A stretch of DNA of 64,000 bases from Croceimicrobium sp963974215 (GTDB taxonomy: Bacteria > Bacteroidota > Bacteroidia > Flavobacteriales > Schleiferiaceae): the NCBI GenBank assembly GCA_963974215.1, contig CAXBBL010000004.1, positions 253,046-317,045 of the forward strand. Reading direction: 5' to 3'. Made by a program: the position numbers and the translations under genes. The notes beneath the pieces were generated by a model that did not search any database, was not told the DNA's origin, and saw only the letters and a list, made by a program, of their open reading frames with translations. Below are positions 1-6,994 of the stretch, one piece after another (within the stretch, counting starts at the first letter, position 1; each line of letters starts with the position of its first letter).

Positions 1-653
1 TGTTTTTGCAGGGTGGCAAAATCTTTTCTTTGCGCAGGTCCTGTTTGTCTTTCTGCCGGATCCTGCTTATCAATTTGCCTAACCTGTTCTTCGAGCAAAG
101 GTTTCAGTAATTCCAAACTCAAGTTTTTATCTTTTAATATGCCATGCGAGAGGTGATAGAGGTAATTACTGAAATTATGACTTATTACTGCAGCAAGATG
201 CAAACTGGCTCGATCTTCCGAATTAAGGCGAGCCGAAGGTATTTGATATTGGCTACAAAATTCTTCCAATTGTGCTAGGCTTTCCGGATCTTTTGCTTCG
301 AGGCAGAAAGTTATTTTTTTGATGGGCGTTTGGGCATCGGGACGCAGACTCATAGGTGGGTAAAAAATCGCTCGAAGGGGATGTTTTTCAGCGATCGCAT
401 CTAGGGAAACCGTACCAGAGCTATGGGCAATAATGCCCTTGCAGATAGGTAATTGAACGCTTAGATCGGCAATACTATCGTCAGGGATGCAAATAAGACA
501 AAGATCGAAATCACCGGTAAAATGGCTGAGGGCCTCTACCTTAGCAGAAGCTTTACGCGAAAATAAGCGACAGTTGATGCCCCTCTTTTTAAAGGCAGCG
601 AATAAATAAAGGCCCACATTTCCCGCTCCGATAATAGCAACGCTCTGTATCAT
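1..653 (-). CDS. Rossmann-fold DUF2520 protein, C-terminus beyond window
   Basis: The minus strand reads open from an ATG at 653 to the window edge, so about 217 residues are visible and the stop lies outside. The start MIQSVAIIGAGNVG carries a GxGxxG nucleotide-binding loop at residues 9-14, typical of an NAD(P)-binding Rossmann fold. The later part (DRASLHLAAVISHNF region) fits the all-helical DUF2520 dimerisation domain that follows the Rossmann domain in this family of about 250 residues. Family members are thought to be dehydrogenase-like, but no substrate is established. It is divergent from the secreted protein that follows. The family call is good; the function is unknown. Confidence 0.8.
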   Translation of the reverse strand, partial: MIQSVAIIGAGNVGLYLFAAFKKRGINCRLFSRKASAKVEALSHFTGDFDLCLICIPDDSIADLSVQLPICKGIIAHSSGTVSLDAIAEKHPLRAIFYPPMSLRPDAQTPIKKITFCLEAKDPESLAQLEEFCSQYQIPSARLNSEDRASLHLAAVISHNFSNYLYHLSHGILKDKNLSLELLKPLLEEQVRQIDKQDPAERQTGPAQRKDFATLQK

Positions 654-746
654 GGCCCAAAATTACAATCCTCCTTTACTAATCACATCATTCAAAATAG
701 CTATTCTTTATTTTTTATCTTGGGCATCCCTAAAAAATTCTCTGCA

Positions 747-2684
747 TTGAAGAACCCTTACTTTGGAACACTGACTTTTGGATTGCTTTTTCTATTGTCA
801 ATTCTTGCTTCTTTCTCTAGTAAAGCTGCCCATTTAATTGGGGGCGAAATAAGCTATAGCTGCGAAGGTAATAACCTTTATACCATATCATTACGAATTT
901 ACCGCGATTGTGCGGGCGGTGGAGCTGCTTTTGACAATTCGGCGGCCGTGGCGATTTATGATATTAATGGCACTTTTATTACTCAATTGAATATTAGCCA
1001 AGGTCCGGTGCTTTCACTCAATAATAATTTAACCAGCGACCCTTGTGTTACTGTTCCCCCTAACTTATGTGTTGAGTATACTGACTATATTGATACTGTA
1101 ACACTTGCACCTATTTTAGGGGGCTATACTTTGGTGCATCAGCGCTGTTGTCGCAATGCGATAATTGGCAATGTAGTTAATCCAGGATCAATTGGAAATA
1201 CCTATTCGATTACCATTCCTAGTATGGATACCACCTGCAATAGTTCGCCACAAATTACGCAGCCCCTCGATAATGTTATTTGCTTAAATCGTCCGGCTAA
1301 TATTGATATTCAAGTTACTGAAAGTGATGGCGATTCATTAAGTTTTGAATTATGTCAGATTTTTAGCGGTGGTGGCCAAGGTGGAGGTGGCTGTAATTCA
1401 GTTATTCCCAACCCTCCCTGTCCGCCGCCATTTAGCAGTGTAGCCTTTGCTGCTCCTTATACTTATTTAGATCCTATTCCATCGGCGCAGCCCTTTACCG
1501 TAAATCCAGTAACTGGGCGCTTATCAGGTACTCCGGCTCAACTAGGAATTTATGTGGCCGGCATCTGCATAAGCGAATGGCGCAATGGTCAGCGTTTAAG
1601 TACGGTTCGTCTCGATTATCAATTCGCGGTGAGTAATTGTATTCAGAACGTAATTAGCGACATGAAAACACCTTTGGAAGAGCCGCAAATTCTTTGCGAT
1701 GGATTAACGGTTCAGTTTGAGAATGAAACGCAAAACGCCAATAGTGTACTGTGGAATTTTGGCGATTTAAGCACCAATAGCGATACCAGTAGTGCGAATA
1801 CACCTCAATATACCTATCCTGCTCCCGGGACTTATATGGTTAGCTTGATTGCCAATCCGGGCCAACAATGTAGCGATACAACAGTAGCTCCTTTTGTGGT
1901 AAAACCCGGGGTAGCGCCGGAAATAATTTGGGACGGTGTGCCTTGTTTTGAGGTGCAGAATTTACAATTTGAAGCCTTTGGTAGTTTACCGCCTAATGCA
2001 CGCTACCGCTGGGATTTCGGCGGCGATGCCCTATTACCTAGGTTTGATGCTTTTCGTGTTTTCGGATTAAGTTGGGCTACACCCGGTGTTAAACCTGTAA
2101 GCTTAACGGTGTTTTGGGACAGTTGCTCGGTTACTGTTACCGATAGCATCGAAATAACCGAAGACAGCACTTATGTAGATGCGGGTCCGGATACGACCAT
2201 CATTAGGGGAGAAAATGCGCCCCTGCAATCTACTTATGCGGCTTCCTATTATTGGTATGCTAATGTGCCCGTTAAATTCGACAATCCCTTTGCTCGTTAC
2301 CCCCGCGCTGAAATTCGCGATGAAGATGATACCGTGACCTTTTTTGTGCGGGTTACCGATATTTACGGTTGCCAGGGCACTGACTCGATGCAGGTATTTG
2401 TTGTTTCAGACAGGAATGTCGCCGTTTACAATATAATTACCCCTAATGGAGATGGCTTAAATGATTTTTTCGATTTAAGTCCCTTGCAGCTCAATGGCAA
2501 CTGCGACTTAGAAGTCTTCAACCGCTGGGGCTCATCTGTGTACACCGCAAACTCTTATAAAAATGACTGGGAAGGGGTAGATGATGATGGCAACCCGCTC
2601 GCCGATGGCACCTATTATTATGTGATAAAGTGCGGTGATTTTGTGGAGAGTACGGGGCCGATAAGTATAATTAGGTATAGGTGA
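747..2684 (+). CDS. secreted PKD-domain protein with gliding-motility CHU_C (T9SS type B) tail
   Basis: This is an exported surface or secreted protein. The N-terminus has a hydrophobic signal segment (LTFGLLFLLSILASF) ending near KAAH. Next comes the cysteine-rich segment beginning HLIGGEISYSC, seen at the start of many large Bacteroidota surface proteins. A PKD-like fold follows (VLWNFGD ... YPAPGTYMVSLIA). The last ~85 residues (ITPNGDGLNDFF ... FNRWGSSVY ... DGTYYYVIKCG) are the gliding-motility-associated C-terminal domain, a type B signal for type IX secretion. There is no ATG; the frame is open upstream of the TTG codons at 720 and 747. I prefer TTG 747 (MKNPYF...) because a near-consensus -7 box, TATCTTGG, covers 716-723 and would exclude the TTG at 720. 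Confidence 0.85.
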   Translation: MKNPYFGTLTFGLLFLLSILASFSSKAAHLIGGEISYSCEGNNLYTISLRIYRDCAGGGAAFDNSAAVAIYDINGTFITQLNISQGPVLSLNNNLTSDPCVTVPPNLCVEYTDYIDTVTLAPILGGYTLVHQRCCRNAIIGNVVNPGSIGNTYSITIPSMDTTCNSSPQITQPLDNVICLNRPANIDIQVTESDGDSLSFELCQIFSGGGQGGGGCNSVIPNPPCPPPFSSVAFAAPYTYLDPIPSAQPFTVNPVTGRLSGTPAQLGIYVAGICISEWRNGQRLSTVRLDYQFAVSNCIQNVISDMKTPLEEPQILCDGLTVQFENETQNANSVLWNFGDLSTNSDTSSANTPQYTYPAPGTYMVSLIANPGQQCSDTTVAPFVVKPGVAPEIIWDGVPCFEVQNLQFEAFGSLPPNARYRWDFGGDALLPRFDAFRVFGLSWATPGVKPVSLTVFWDSCSVTVTDSIEITEDSTYVDAGPDTTIIRGENAPLQSTYAASYYWYANVPVKFDNPFARYPRAEIRDEDDTVTFFVRVTDIYGCQGTDSMQVFVVSDRNVAVYNIITPNGDGLNDFFDLSPLQLNGNCDLEVFNRWGSSVYTANSYKNDWEGVDDDGNPLADGTYYYVIKCGDFVESTGPISIIRYR

Positions 2685-2771
2685 TTTTAGATCAGTATTA
2701 GTTTCCAAACATTTAAAATGAAGAATATTCTTCTCCATTTTATTCTATTCTTTGCCAAGCTTGTTAGGTTT

Positions 2772-2801
2772 AAAAAAAATGGAGCCCAAAATTTGGACTC
2801 C
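2772..2801 (-). terminator. rho-independent terminator of the rtcB-tRNA-RING transcript
   Basis: Read on the minus strand, stem GGAGTCC pairs with GGGCTCC (one G-U) around a 7-nt loop and is followed by eight T residues. It starts 7 nt past the stop codon of the RING/TerD-like gene, so it plausibly ends the whole RNA-repair transcript. Confidence 0.8.
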
Positions 2802-2807
2802 AAAAAA

Positions 2808-5057
2808 TTAAATAATCAATTTACTAACCGCAGCTGCATTTAAAGCCCATTTGGAATCATAAACTTCATCGGCTTCTTTTCTATCCGATACAATTTCTAA
2901 ACCTTGTACTTCCGCCTTCAGTCTAAGAAGTTCACCAATCTTTAATTTAGCGTCTAATTTGGCTAAGTGAGCCGCGATGCTCTTGCTGCTTGAAAAGTTT
3001 AGCTTTTGCACCACTTGCCCTTGAAAGCTCATTTCAAGCCAAATGATTTCCGCTTTTTCAATATCTAAAATTCCAAAAAGGAGCCCCTTGTTTAATGTTT
3101 TTTTAATTCTCAATTTTTGCTCAACTGCAGAAGGCTCATAAGCAACACCTTGGGAGCTAATCTTCATGGGAGAATTACTATTCATCCAGCCTAATTCCAG
3201 GTTAGGTGCTAAGCTTCCATTCGTATAGGCATTACATACGAAGCTAACATAATTGGCACCCAAATTTTTTAAAAGAGCTAGGTCTATATTAATATATTCT
3301 GCCGTACCTATTAAATTTGGGATATACTGAATATCTCCACTATGCTTGCATCCTGGGATGTTAAGCTGTGAGTAAGAGCAAAATTCGCTGCGATCAGCAT
3401 AGCTTACATAACAACTCAAATCCATATCTAAGTGTTGGGCCTGCAAGCCTTTCCCCCATTGAATAAATAGTCTAAGCTCATTACTCTCCATTTTAAAACG
3501 AGTACCAACTGGCAAAGCGCCGTGATCTTGGATATTTTCACTTCGATCACCAATGGAAATAGGAATTTCAGAAAGTCTATCCTCAATAAAAATAGTTTTT
3601 GAAAAACTTTCGGTTTGAGAAAATTTGTGTCGAATTAATTCTAAGCTTAAACTTTTCACTAAGTTTCTCATCATTTTTAAGTCTGCCTCACCGTACAGCT
3701 CTAAAAGCGCGTTGCCCGTAATTTTCTTACTTACACCTCCAAGAGGTTTCACCACTCTTTGGACATCGGCTTGAAAGTAAACCTGGGCGTACATATTTAG
3801 GCTTAGAATGAGCCTAGGGGGAACATCATACATCACTTCTTTAAAATGTTGAATGGTAATTTCAGGACCAAACCATAGCATAGAGGAAAATAGTGAGCGG
3901 GCAAATAAACCCGGTCGTTGCTTTAGCAAGGTCAAGGTTTTATCAGCATCCATCTTAAATTTATTCTTATTAACTTCTGCTTGCCATACATTGTAGTCTT
4001 CATTATAAAAGGCATCAAGCATTTTAGCCAGTTTTTCATTGCCTTTTTGTTTACTGTATTCGGCTAGCCTTAAAGCACGGATTACTCTCACCCAAATACC
4101 TCTTTTAGAATGCATACTTTCGCATTGTTCTTTAACACCAAGGTCTAGATTCGTAAGCCAAGTTGCATATTGTTTGCATTCTGAACGTTTGAATTTTAAC
4201 TTCAAATCGGTTTTTGACTGTATTTTCACTTCCGCGATATTATCGAGCGAAAAATGCCTATTACGCGCATTATTTCGCAAACGCTTGGCAATAGTTTTAG
4301 GTTCAACTATCTGCAGAAAGCCAGTATGCTTATACCACAGGTAGCGCAGGATGTCATTTGGCGTTTTGAAATAAAGACTTGCCTTTTCTGGATTGCCTTG
4401 TTTAACAAGACAATCAATTACCAGCATTAGAGTTTCCTTTATAACTGGCTTTTGACTTGTGGTAATACCGAAATTAGCAATTAAAATTTCCAGGTCATTT
4501 ACTTGACTCGCATCTAAAGCAACAGGTGATTCGATCAAGTCATTTAGGTATTCTTGCAAATGATCTTCATTCCAAAGCTGGAGGGTTTTAAGTTTACTTT
4601 TTGGTGCTTTATAAGCCAGTTTTTCAAACTCAAAAGGGGTTCCACAGAAAGGACAGCCATTATAGCGCTCCAAGGGAAAAGTATTGGGAGGGATAATATG
4701 ACCACAGGCTAATTTGCTTCCTTTTTGGTTGGTAAATATATTAGCAAACATAGTGATCCAATGATCCACAATACTTTCCTGAGTGGGAATGTCCCATTGC
4801 TTTACCAAAGGAGTCCAGTTTTTATTCGCCCCACTCAATTCTTTCAATGCTTCCCAAATTGCCAATTTCTTGTTTAAGTTTAAACCATCAATGCATCTAA
4901 GCAAGTTTTCCGAAAGGGTATATCCCAATTGACTAAGGTTCGCCGTAAATAGTAATGTACTTTCATTAATTACTGATTTTTCTCCACTATATGTTGAGTT
5001 TTTCGGAATGTAAATGCAGCCTTTTGCTAAAGCTACAGTTAGTAATGTATTTTTCAT
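2808..5057 (-). CDS. MXAN_6230/SCO0854-like RING-finger protein with TerD-like C-terminus
   Basis: A 749-residue cytoplasmic protein without signal peptide or membrane segment. Residues 118-138 form a short treble-clef or RING-like zinc site: CGH, then IPPNTFPLERYNG, then CPFC (C118, H120, C135, C138). This signature matches, from memory, the family named MXAN_6230/SCO0854 RING domain-containing protein. The middle (about 180-520) is mostly predicted helix. About 560-690 reads like a TerD domain: a DMDLSCYV strand, a CKHSGDI motif, an EYINIDLALL strand, then a strand-rich tail. No catalytic motif is visible. It is the last gene of an operon-like run after rtcB and the tRNA cassette, and a terminator follows it. 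The context suggests an RNA-repair scaffold or RNA-binding partner of RtcB; that role is inference. Confidence 0.7.
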   Translation of the reverse strand: MKNTLLTVALAKGCIYIPKNSTYSGEKSVINESTLLFTANLSQLGYTLSENLLRCIDGLNLNKKLAIWEALKELSGANKNWTPLVKQWDIPTQESIVDHWITMFANIFTNQKGSKLACGHIIPPNTFPLERYNGCPFCGTPFEFEKLAYKAPKSKLKTLQLWNEDHLQEYLNDLIESPVALDASQVNDLEILIANFGITTSQKPVIKETLMLVIDCLVKQGNPEKASLYFKTPNDILRYLWYKHTGFLQIVEPKTIAKRLRNNARNRHFSLDNIAEVKIQSKTDLKLKFKRSECKQYATWLTNLDLGVKEQCESMHSKRGIWVRVIRALRLAEYSKQKGNEKLAKMLDAFYNEDYNVWQAEVNKNKFKMDADKTLTLLKQRPGLFARSLFSSMLWFGPEITIQHFKEVMYDVPPRLILSLNMYAQVYFQADVQRVVKPLGGVSKKITGNALLELYGEADLKMMRNLVKSLSLELIRHKFSQTESFSKTIFIEDRLSEIPISIGDRSENIQDHGALPVGTRFKMESNELRLFIQWGKGLQAQHLDMDLSCYVSYADRSEFCSYSQLNIPGCKHSGDIQYIPNLIGTAEYINIDLALLKNLGANYVSFVCNAYTNGSLAPNLELGWMNSNSPMKISSQGVAYEPSAVEQKLRIKKTLNKGLLFGILDIEKAEIIWLEMSFQGQVVQKLNFSSSKSIAAHLAKLDAKLKIGELLRLKAEVQGLEIVSDRKEADEVYDSKWALNAAAVSKLII

Positions 5058-5091
5058 AATATTTTTATACTAATGTTGATAAATTGTTAAT

Positions 5092-5128
5092 CGAGGGTAA
5101 TGCTAATTCTTTGTATTACCGATTCTCG
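5092..5128 (-). ncRNA. two-step hairpin in leader of RING/TerD-like gene
   Basis: On the minus strand, CGAG (5128-5125) pairs with CTCG (5095-5092). After a 4-nt bulge, GGTAAT (5120-5115) pairs with ATTACC (5101-5096) around a 12-nt loop. No T-run follows, so it is not an obvious terminator. It lies between the last T-arm module and the ATG at 5057 and could be a processing site or part of the tRNA-like RNA. Confidence 0.4.
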
Positions 5129-5131
5129 TGC

Positions 5132-5179
5132 TAGAGAGTACAGGAGTCGAACCTGATGATTAGTAAGTATAAGTTGACC
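5132..5179 (-). ncRNA. T-arm-like RNA module C with GGTCAA-N6-CTTACT spacer
   Basis: Module C begins with GGTCAA (5179-5174), six bases, then CTTACT (5167-5162). Ten bases later comes a T-arm: stem CAGG (5155-5152), seven-base loop TTCGACT (5151-5145), stem CCTG (5144-5141). The loop follows the universal tRNA T-loop pattern TTCRANT except for C at the sixth position. I find no matching D-arm, anticodon arm or 5' acceptor strand, so this is not a complete tRNA. It may be a decayed tRNA 3' part or a tRNA mimic in the rtcB transcript. Confidence 0.45.
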
Positions 5180-5201
5180 ATGATAAAAAAGGTAATTAAC
5201 G

Positions 5202-5257
5202 AGCTTCTATGACGGATTCGAACCGTTAATGCCAATTTGAGTAAGCTGGTTTTGACC
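5202..5257 (-). ncRNA. mini tRNA-like module B (acceptor helix plus T-arm)
   Basis: Module B starts with GGTCAA (5257-5252), six bases, then CTTACT (5245-5240). Its T-arm is ACGG (5226-5223), loop TTCGAAT (5222-5216) and CCGT (5215-5212). AGCTT-A-CT (5247-5240) can pair with AGAAGCT (5208-5202) as a 7-bp helix with one bulged A, placing an acceptor-like helix outside the T-arm. D and anticodon arms are replaced by a 13-nt linker. This resembles a tRNA minihelix. The pairing is read by eye and has not been tested by covariance. Confidence 0.45.
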
Positions 5258-5264
5258 TAAAGTG

Positions 5265-5378
5265 CGAGGCAGGTGGGACTCGAACCCACGACCTGGGCGT
5301 TAACAGCGCGGAAGTAAATTAGTATTGACCAAAGGTAATTTACCAATTAACCTGCTCTATCCACTGAGCTACTGCCTC
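5265..5378 (-). tRNA. tRNA-Asn(GUU)-like gene interrupted by a 41-nt insert
   Basis: The minus strand gives every part of a standard tRNA. The acceptor is GAGGCAG (5378-5372) with CTGCCTC (5272-5266). The D-arm is GCTC/GAGC. The anticodon loop is CTGTTAA (5306-5300), with U33 and anticodon GUU. The variable loop is AGGTC. The T-arm is GTGGG-TTCGAGT-CCCAC (5289-5273). The discriminator is G at 5265, and CCA is not encoded. The anticodon stem closes only as GG (5352-5351) plus GCG (5309-5307) with CGCCC (5299-5295), five perfect pairs, once 5310-5350 is removed. Without removal the two outer pairs would be C-C mismatches. It sits between rtcB and the RING/TerD-like gene, on their strand. The sequence fit is strong; splicing is inferred. 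Confidence 0.75.
5310..5350 (-). other. intron-like insert in anticodon stem (between positions 28 and 29)
   Basis: This 41-nt segment lies between tRNA positions 28 and 29. It holds an 8-bp perfect inverted repeat, GTAAATTA (5343-5336) with TAATTTAC (5321-5314), whose loop contains ACC-TTT-GGT and the GGTCAA motif. In a competing fold the exon bases GG (5352-5351) pair with CC (5335-5334) as part of a GGT(T)AATT/AATTACC stem, sequestering the anticodon-stem bases. GGTCAA-N6-TTTACT (5330-5313) recurs in the spacers of modules B and C. Group I introns, the known bacterial tRNA introns, are hundreds of bases long, so this is not one. Confidence 0.6.
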
Positions 5379-5413
5379 ATTTTAATTATTGGATAATTGA
5401 AAAGGTTTAAACG

Positions 5414-5440
5414 TAAAGGTAGTTGTGCGTAGTAACCAAA
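5414..5440 (-). promoter_or_regulatory. candidate promoter of tRNA cassette with operator half-site
   Basis: On the minus strand, TTTG (5440-5437) and TACCTTTA (5421-5414; consensus TAnnTTTG with one mismatch) are 15 bases apart, placing a start about 30 nt before the tRNA. Between them is ACTACGCA, the reverse complement of TGCGTAGT at 5426-5433 and identical to the half-site of the inverted repeat at 6946-6968. It suggests internal, WYL-controlled transcription of the tRNA cassette. Spacing is shorter than the usual 17-23, so this is tentative. Confidence 0.4.
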
Positions 5441-5495
5441 TCTTGACCTATAATTTTTAAAAAGCTACTTTGTATTAATTAAACAAAGATCCCTA

Positions 5496-5522
5496 GGTAC
5501 TGCGCCAATTTTACGCAGTACC
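5496..5522 (-). other. 9-bp perfect hairpin just after rtcB
   Basis: GGTACTGCG (5496-5504) and CGCAGTACC (5514-5522) form a perfect inverted repeat with a 9-base loop, beginning 6 nt after the rtcB stop. There is no T-run, so it is unlikely to be a simple terminator. It could be an RNA processing or stability hairpin separating rtcB from the tRNA, or a second operator: its TACTGCG core resembles the CTACGCA half-site of the divergent promoter. Confidence 0.5.
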
Positions 5523-5528
5523 CAAACT

Positions 5529-6905
5529 TCAACGTTTTCTTTTCCAAGGAGCATTTTTTTGCCAGTCGCCTGCCATAATAGAACCGTAAGGAAGAATTTC
5601 ATCCACCACATTCCCTAATCCAAATTCATCCATCTGATTGCGCACGGAAGCAGCATCCTTGTAGGCCGATGGTAGCTCGGAAATATCAATCTCGTTGGAG
5701 AAAAATCGGATATCTAAACCTTGTGTTTCTTCAGCAAAAACTTCAGCAATAGTTTGGTCGGCCTTTGATTTTTTATGCTGGGTACGACTCATGTTACGGC
5801 CGGCGCCATGAGGAGCGAAGCCTAAATTATTCGCCGTGCTTTTACCACTAACCACTAAAATGGGTTCAGCCATATTCAAAGGAATCAGTCTAAGTTTATT
5901 TCCTTCTGGGAGAAAAGTATCTTTTAATGGTGTAGCTCCTTTAGCATGGTAAAAAATGTCCTCTTCTTTAAAAACAAAGTTATGCTCATTCCAAAAACGA
6001 TTCTCTATTTCAATCCCCAGGTTCTCCGCTACTTTATCATGAATACAGGTATGATTTTGCTTCGTCCAATTGCGAATTACTTGCAAGGCTTTCCAGTACT
6101 CTTGTCCTTCTTCGGTGTTGAAGGGTATCCAAGCATTTTGCTTTAAAGTAGCAGGCGACAATTCCTTGCGGTACTTTTCCGCCACTTTCATTCCCTTGGT
6201 AAAAAGCCTCGCACCAACTCCACGAGAGCCGTGATGTGTTACCATAATAGTGTTGCCAGAGGCCTTCGATTTACCAACGAACAAAAAGTGGTTTCCATCC
6301 CCTTGTGTACCTAAATGAGCACGCGCTACTTTCTTCATATTATCTTCATTTAGAAAGTAATTGCCATTAAACTGCTCTAATAGTTCTGCCGGAAAACGAA
6401 ACTGAGAATTCCGATCTCTTCCGCCCGGACCAAAGTGTGTGCTTCGGTGCGCTTCATCTAGAATAGTTTTAGGGTCAACTTTCCCGTAGTCAGTTAGCAT
6501 TAAAGAACAGCAAATGTCTGCGCTATGCATACCAGGATGAATAGCGTTTTTGGTAGCGACCACACCTCCTACAGGAATGGTTCCAATCGAACCAGCTGGG
6601 CAAGCATCGGGCATAACTGCACCGCCAACAACAGTAGGTGTTTCCATCACCTTATTCATAGTAGAAACTACTGAGCTTAAATTGGTTTCCTCTAATTCAT
6701 TTTCCGCTTTAAGATTTAAAGAATATTCAATGTTTGTTGTATGAAGTTCTAAAACTGGAGCAGCTTTAAACTGCTCTAAATAGTCATGCATTTCTTCAAT
6801 GCTTAGTTCATTTTCATTCATATAGTTGATGGCTTTAGAAAACCATTTTGCAGGTTTAAAACCTAAAGCAATTAGAGTGTCGCCGTTTATTTTGTGAGTG
6901 GTCAT
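5529..6905 (-). CDS. rtcB: RNA-splicing ligase RtcB
   Basis: RtcB joins RNA 2',3'-cyclic phosphate or 3'-phosphate ends to 5'-OH ends using GTP and Mn2+. The 458 residues show the family's metal and nucleotide motifs in order: HSADICC (D130, C132/C133), GDGNHFLF (N205, H206), THHGSRGVG (H224/H225) and PHGAGRNMSR, whose H366 corresponds to the histidine that is guanylylated. The length fits the compact bacterial family. The ATG at 6905 follows AAAAAGGAA, a rare purine-rich ribosome-site-like stretch here. It is transcribed divergently from the WYL regulator across a shared palindrome and is followed by the interrupted tRNA and the RING/TerD-like gene. It is the obvious ligase candidate for sealing that tRNA after excision of its insert. 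RtcA is not in the window. Confidence 0.95.
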   Translation of the reverse strand: MTTHKINGDTLIALGFKPAKWFSKAINYMNENELSIEEMHDYLEQFKAAPVLELHTTNIEYSLNLKAENELEETNLSSVVSTMNKVMETPTVVGGAVMPDACPAGSIGTIPVGGVVATKNAIHPGMHSADICCSLMLTDYGKVDPKTILDEAHRSTHFGPGGRDRNSQFRFPAELLEQFNGNYFLNEDNMKKVARAHLGTQGDGNHFLFVGKSKASGNTIMVTHHGSRGVGARLFTKGMKVAEKYRKELSPATLKQNAWIPFNTEEGQEYWKALQVIRNWTKQNHTCIHDKVAENLGIEIENRFWNEHNFVFKEEDIFYHAKGATPLKDTFLPEGNKLRLIPLNMAEPILVVSGKSTANNLGFAPHGAGRNMSRTQHKKSKADQTIAEVFAEETQGLDIRFFSNEIDISELPSAYKDAASVRNQMDEFGLGNVVDEILPYGSIMAGDWQKNAPWKRKR

Positions 6906-6945
6906 TTCCTTTTTGTTTTTAATTACTCTGCAAATATTAACGGCT

Positions 6946-6968
6946 ACTACGCAATCTATTTGCGTAGT
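6946..6968. promoter_or_regulatory. operator-like inverted repeat in WYL/rtcB divergent promoter
   Basis: ACTACGCAA (6946-6954) and TTGCGTAGT (6960-6968) are perfect 9-base inverted arms around TCTAT. The right arm overlaps TTTG (6959-6962), which lies exactly 19 bases upstream of TACTTTTA (6982-6989), a near-consensus -7 box for the WYL gene. The position suits autoregulation of the WYL gene and control of rtcB. The core TGCGTAGT recurs at 5426-5433 before the tRNA. Confidence 0.65.
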
Positions 6969-6994
6969 TAAAATATATTTCTACTTTTACTCCT

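Noticed and set aside
5310..5350. Group I or group II self-splicing intron
   Set aside because: At 41 nt the insert lacks the conserved cores of either class and sits in the stem rather than the anticodon loop.
5265..5378. Ordinary uninterrupted tRNA with a long variable arm
   Set aside because: The extra bases are between the D-arm and the anticodon loop, not in the variable region, which is a normal 5-nt AGGTC. Only removal of 5310-5350 restores the anticodon stem.
5431..5448. Fourth GGTCAA-N6-GTTACT match upstream of the tRNA
   Set aside because: The spacing matches exactly, but no T-arm follows and it overlaps the candidate promoter and the ACTACGCA half-site. It could be a promoter coincidence, so I do not count it as an array unit.
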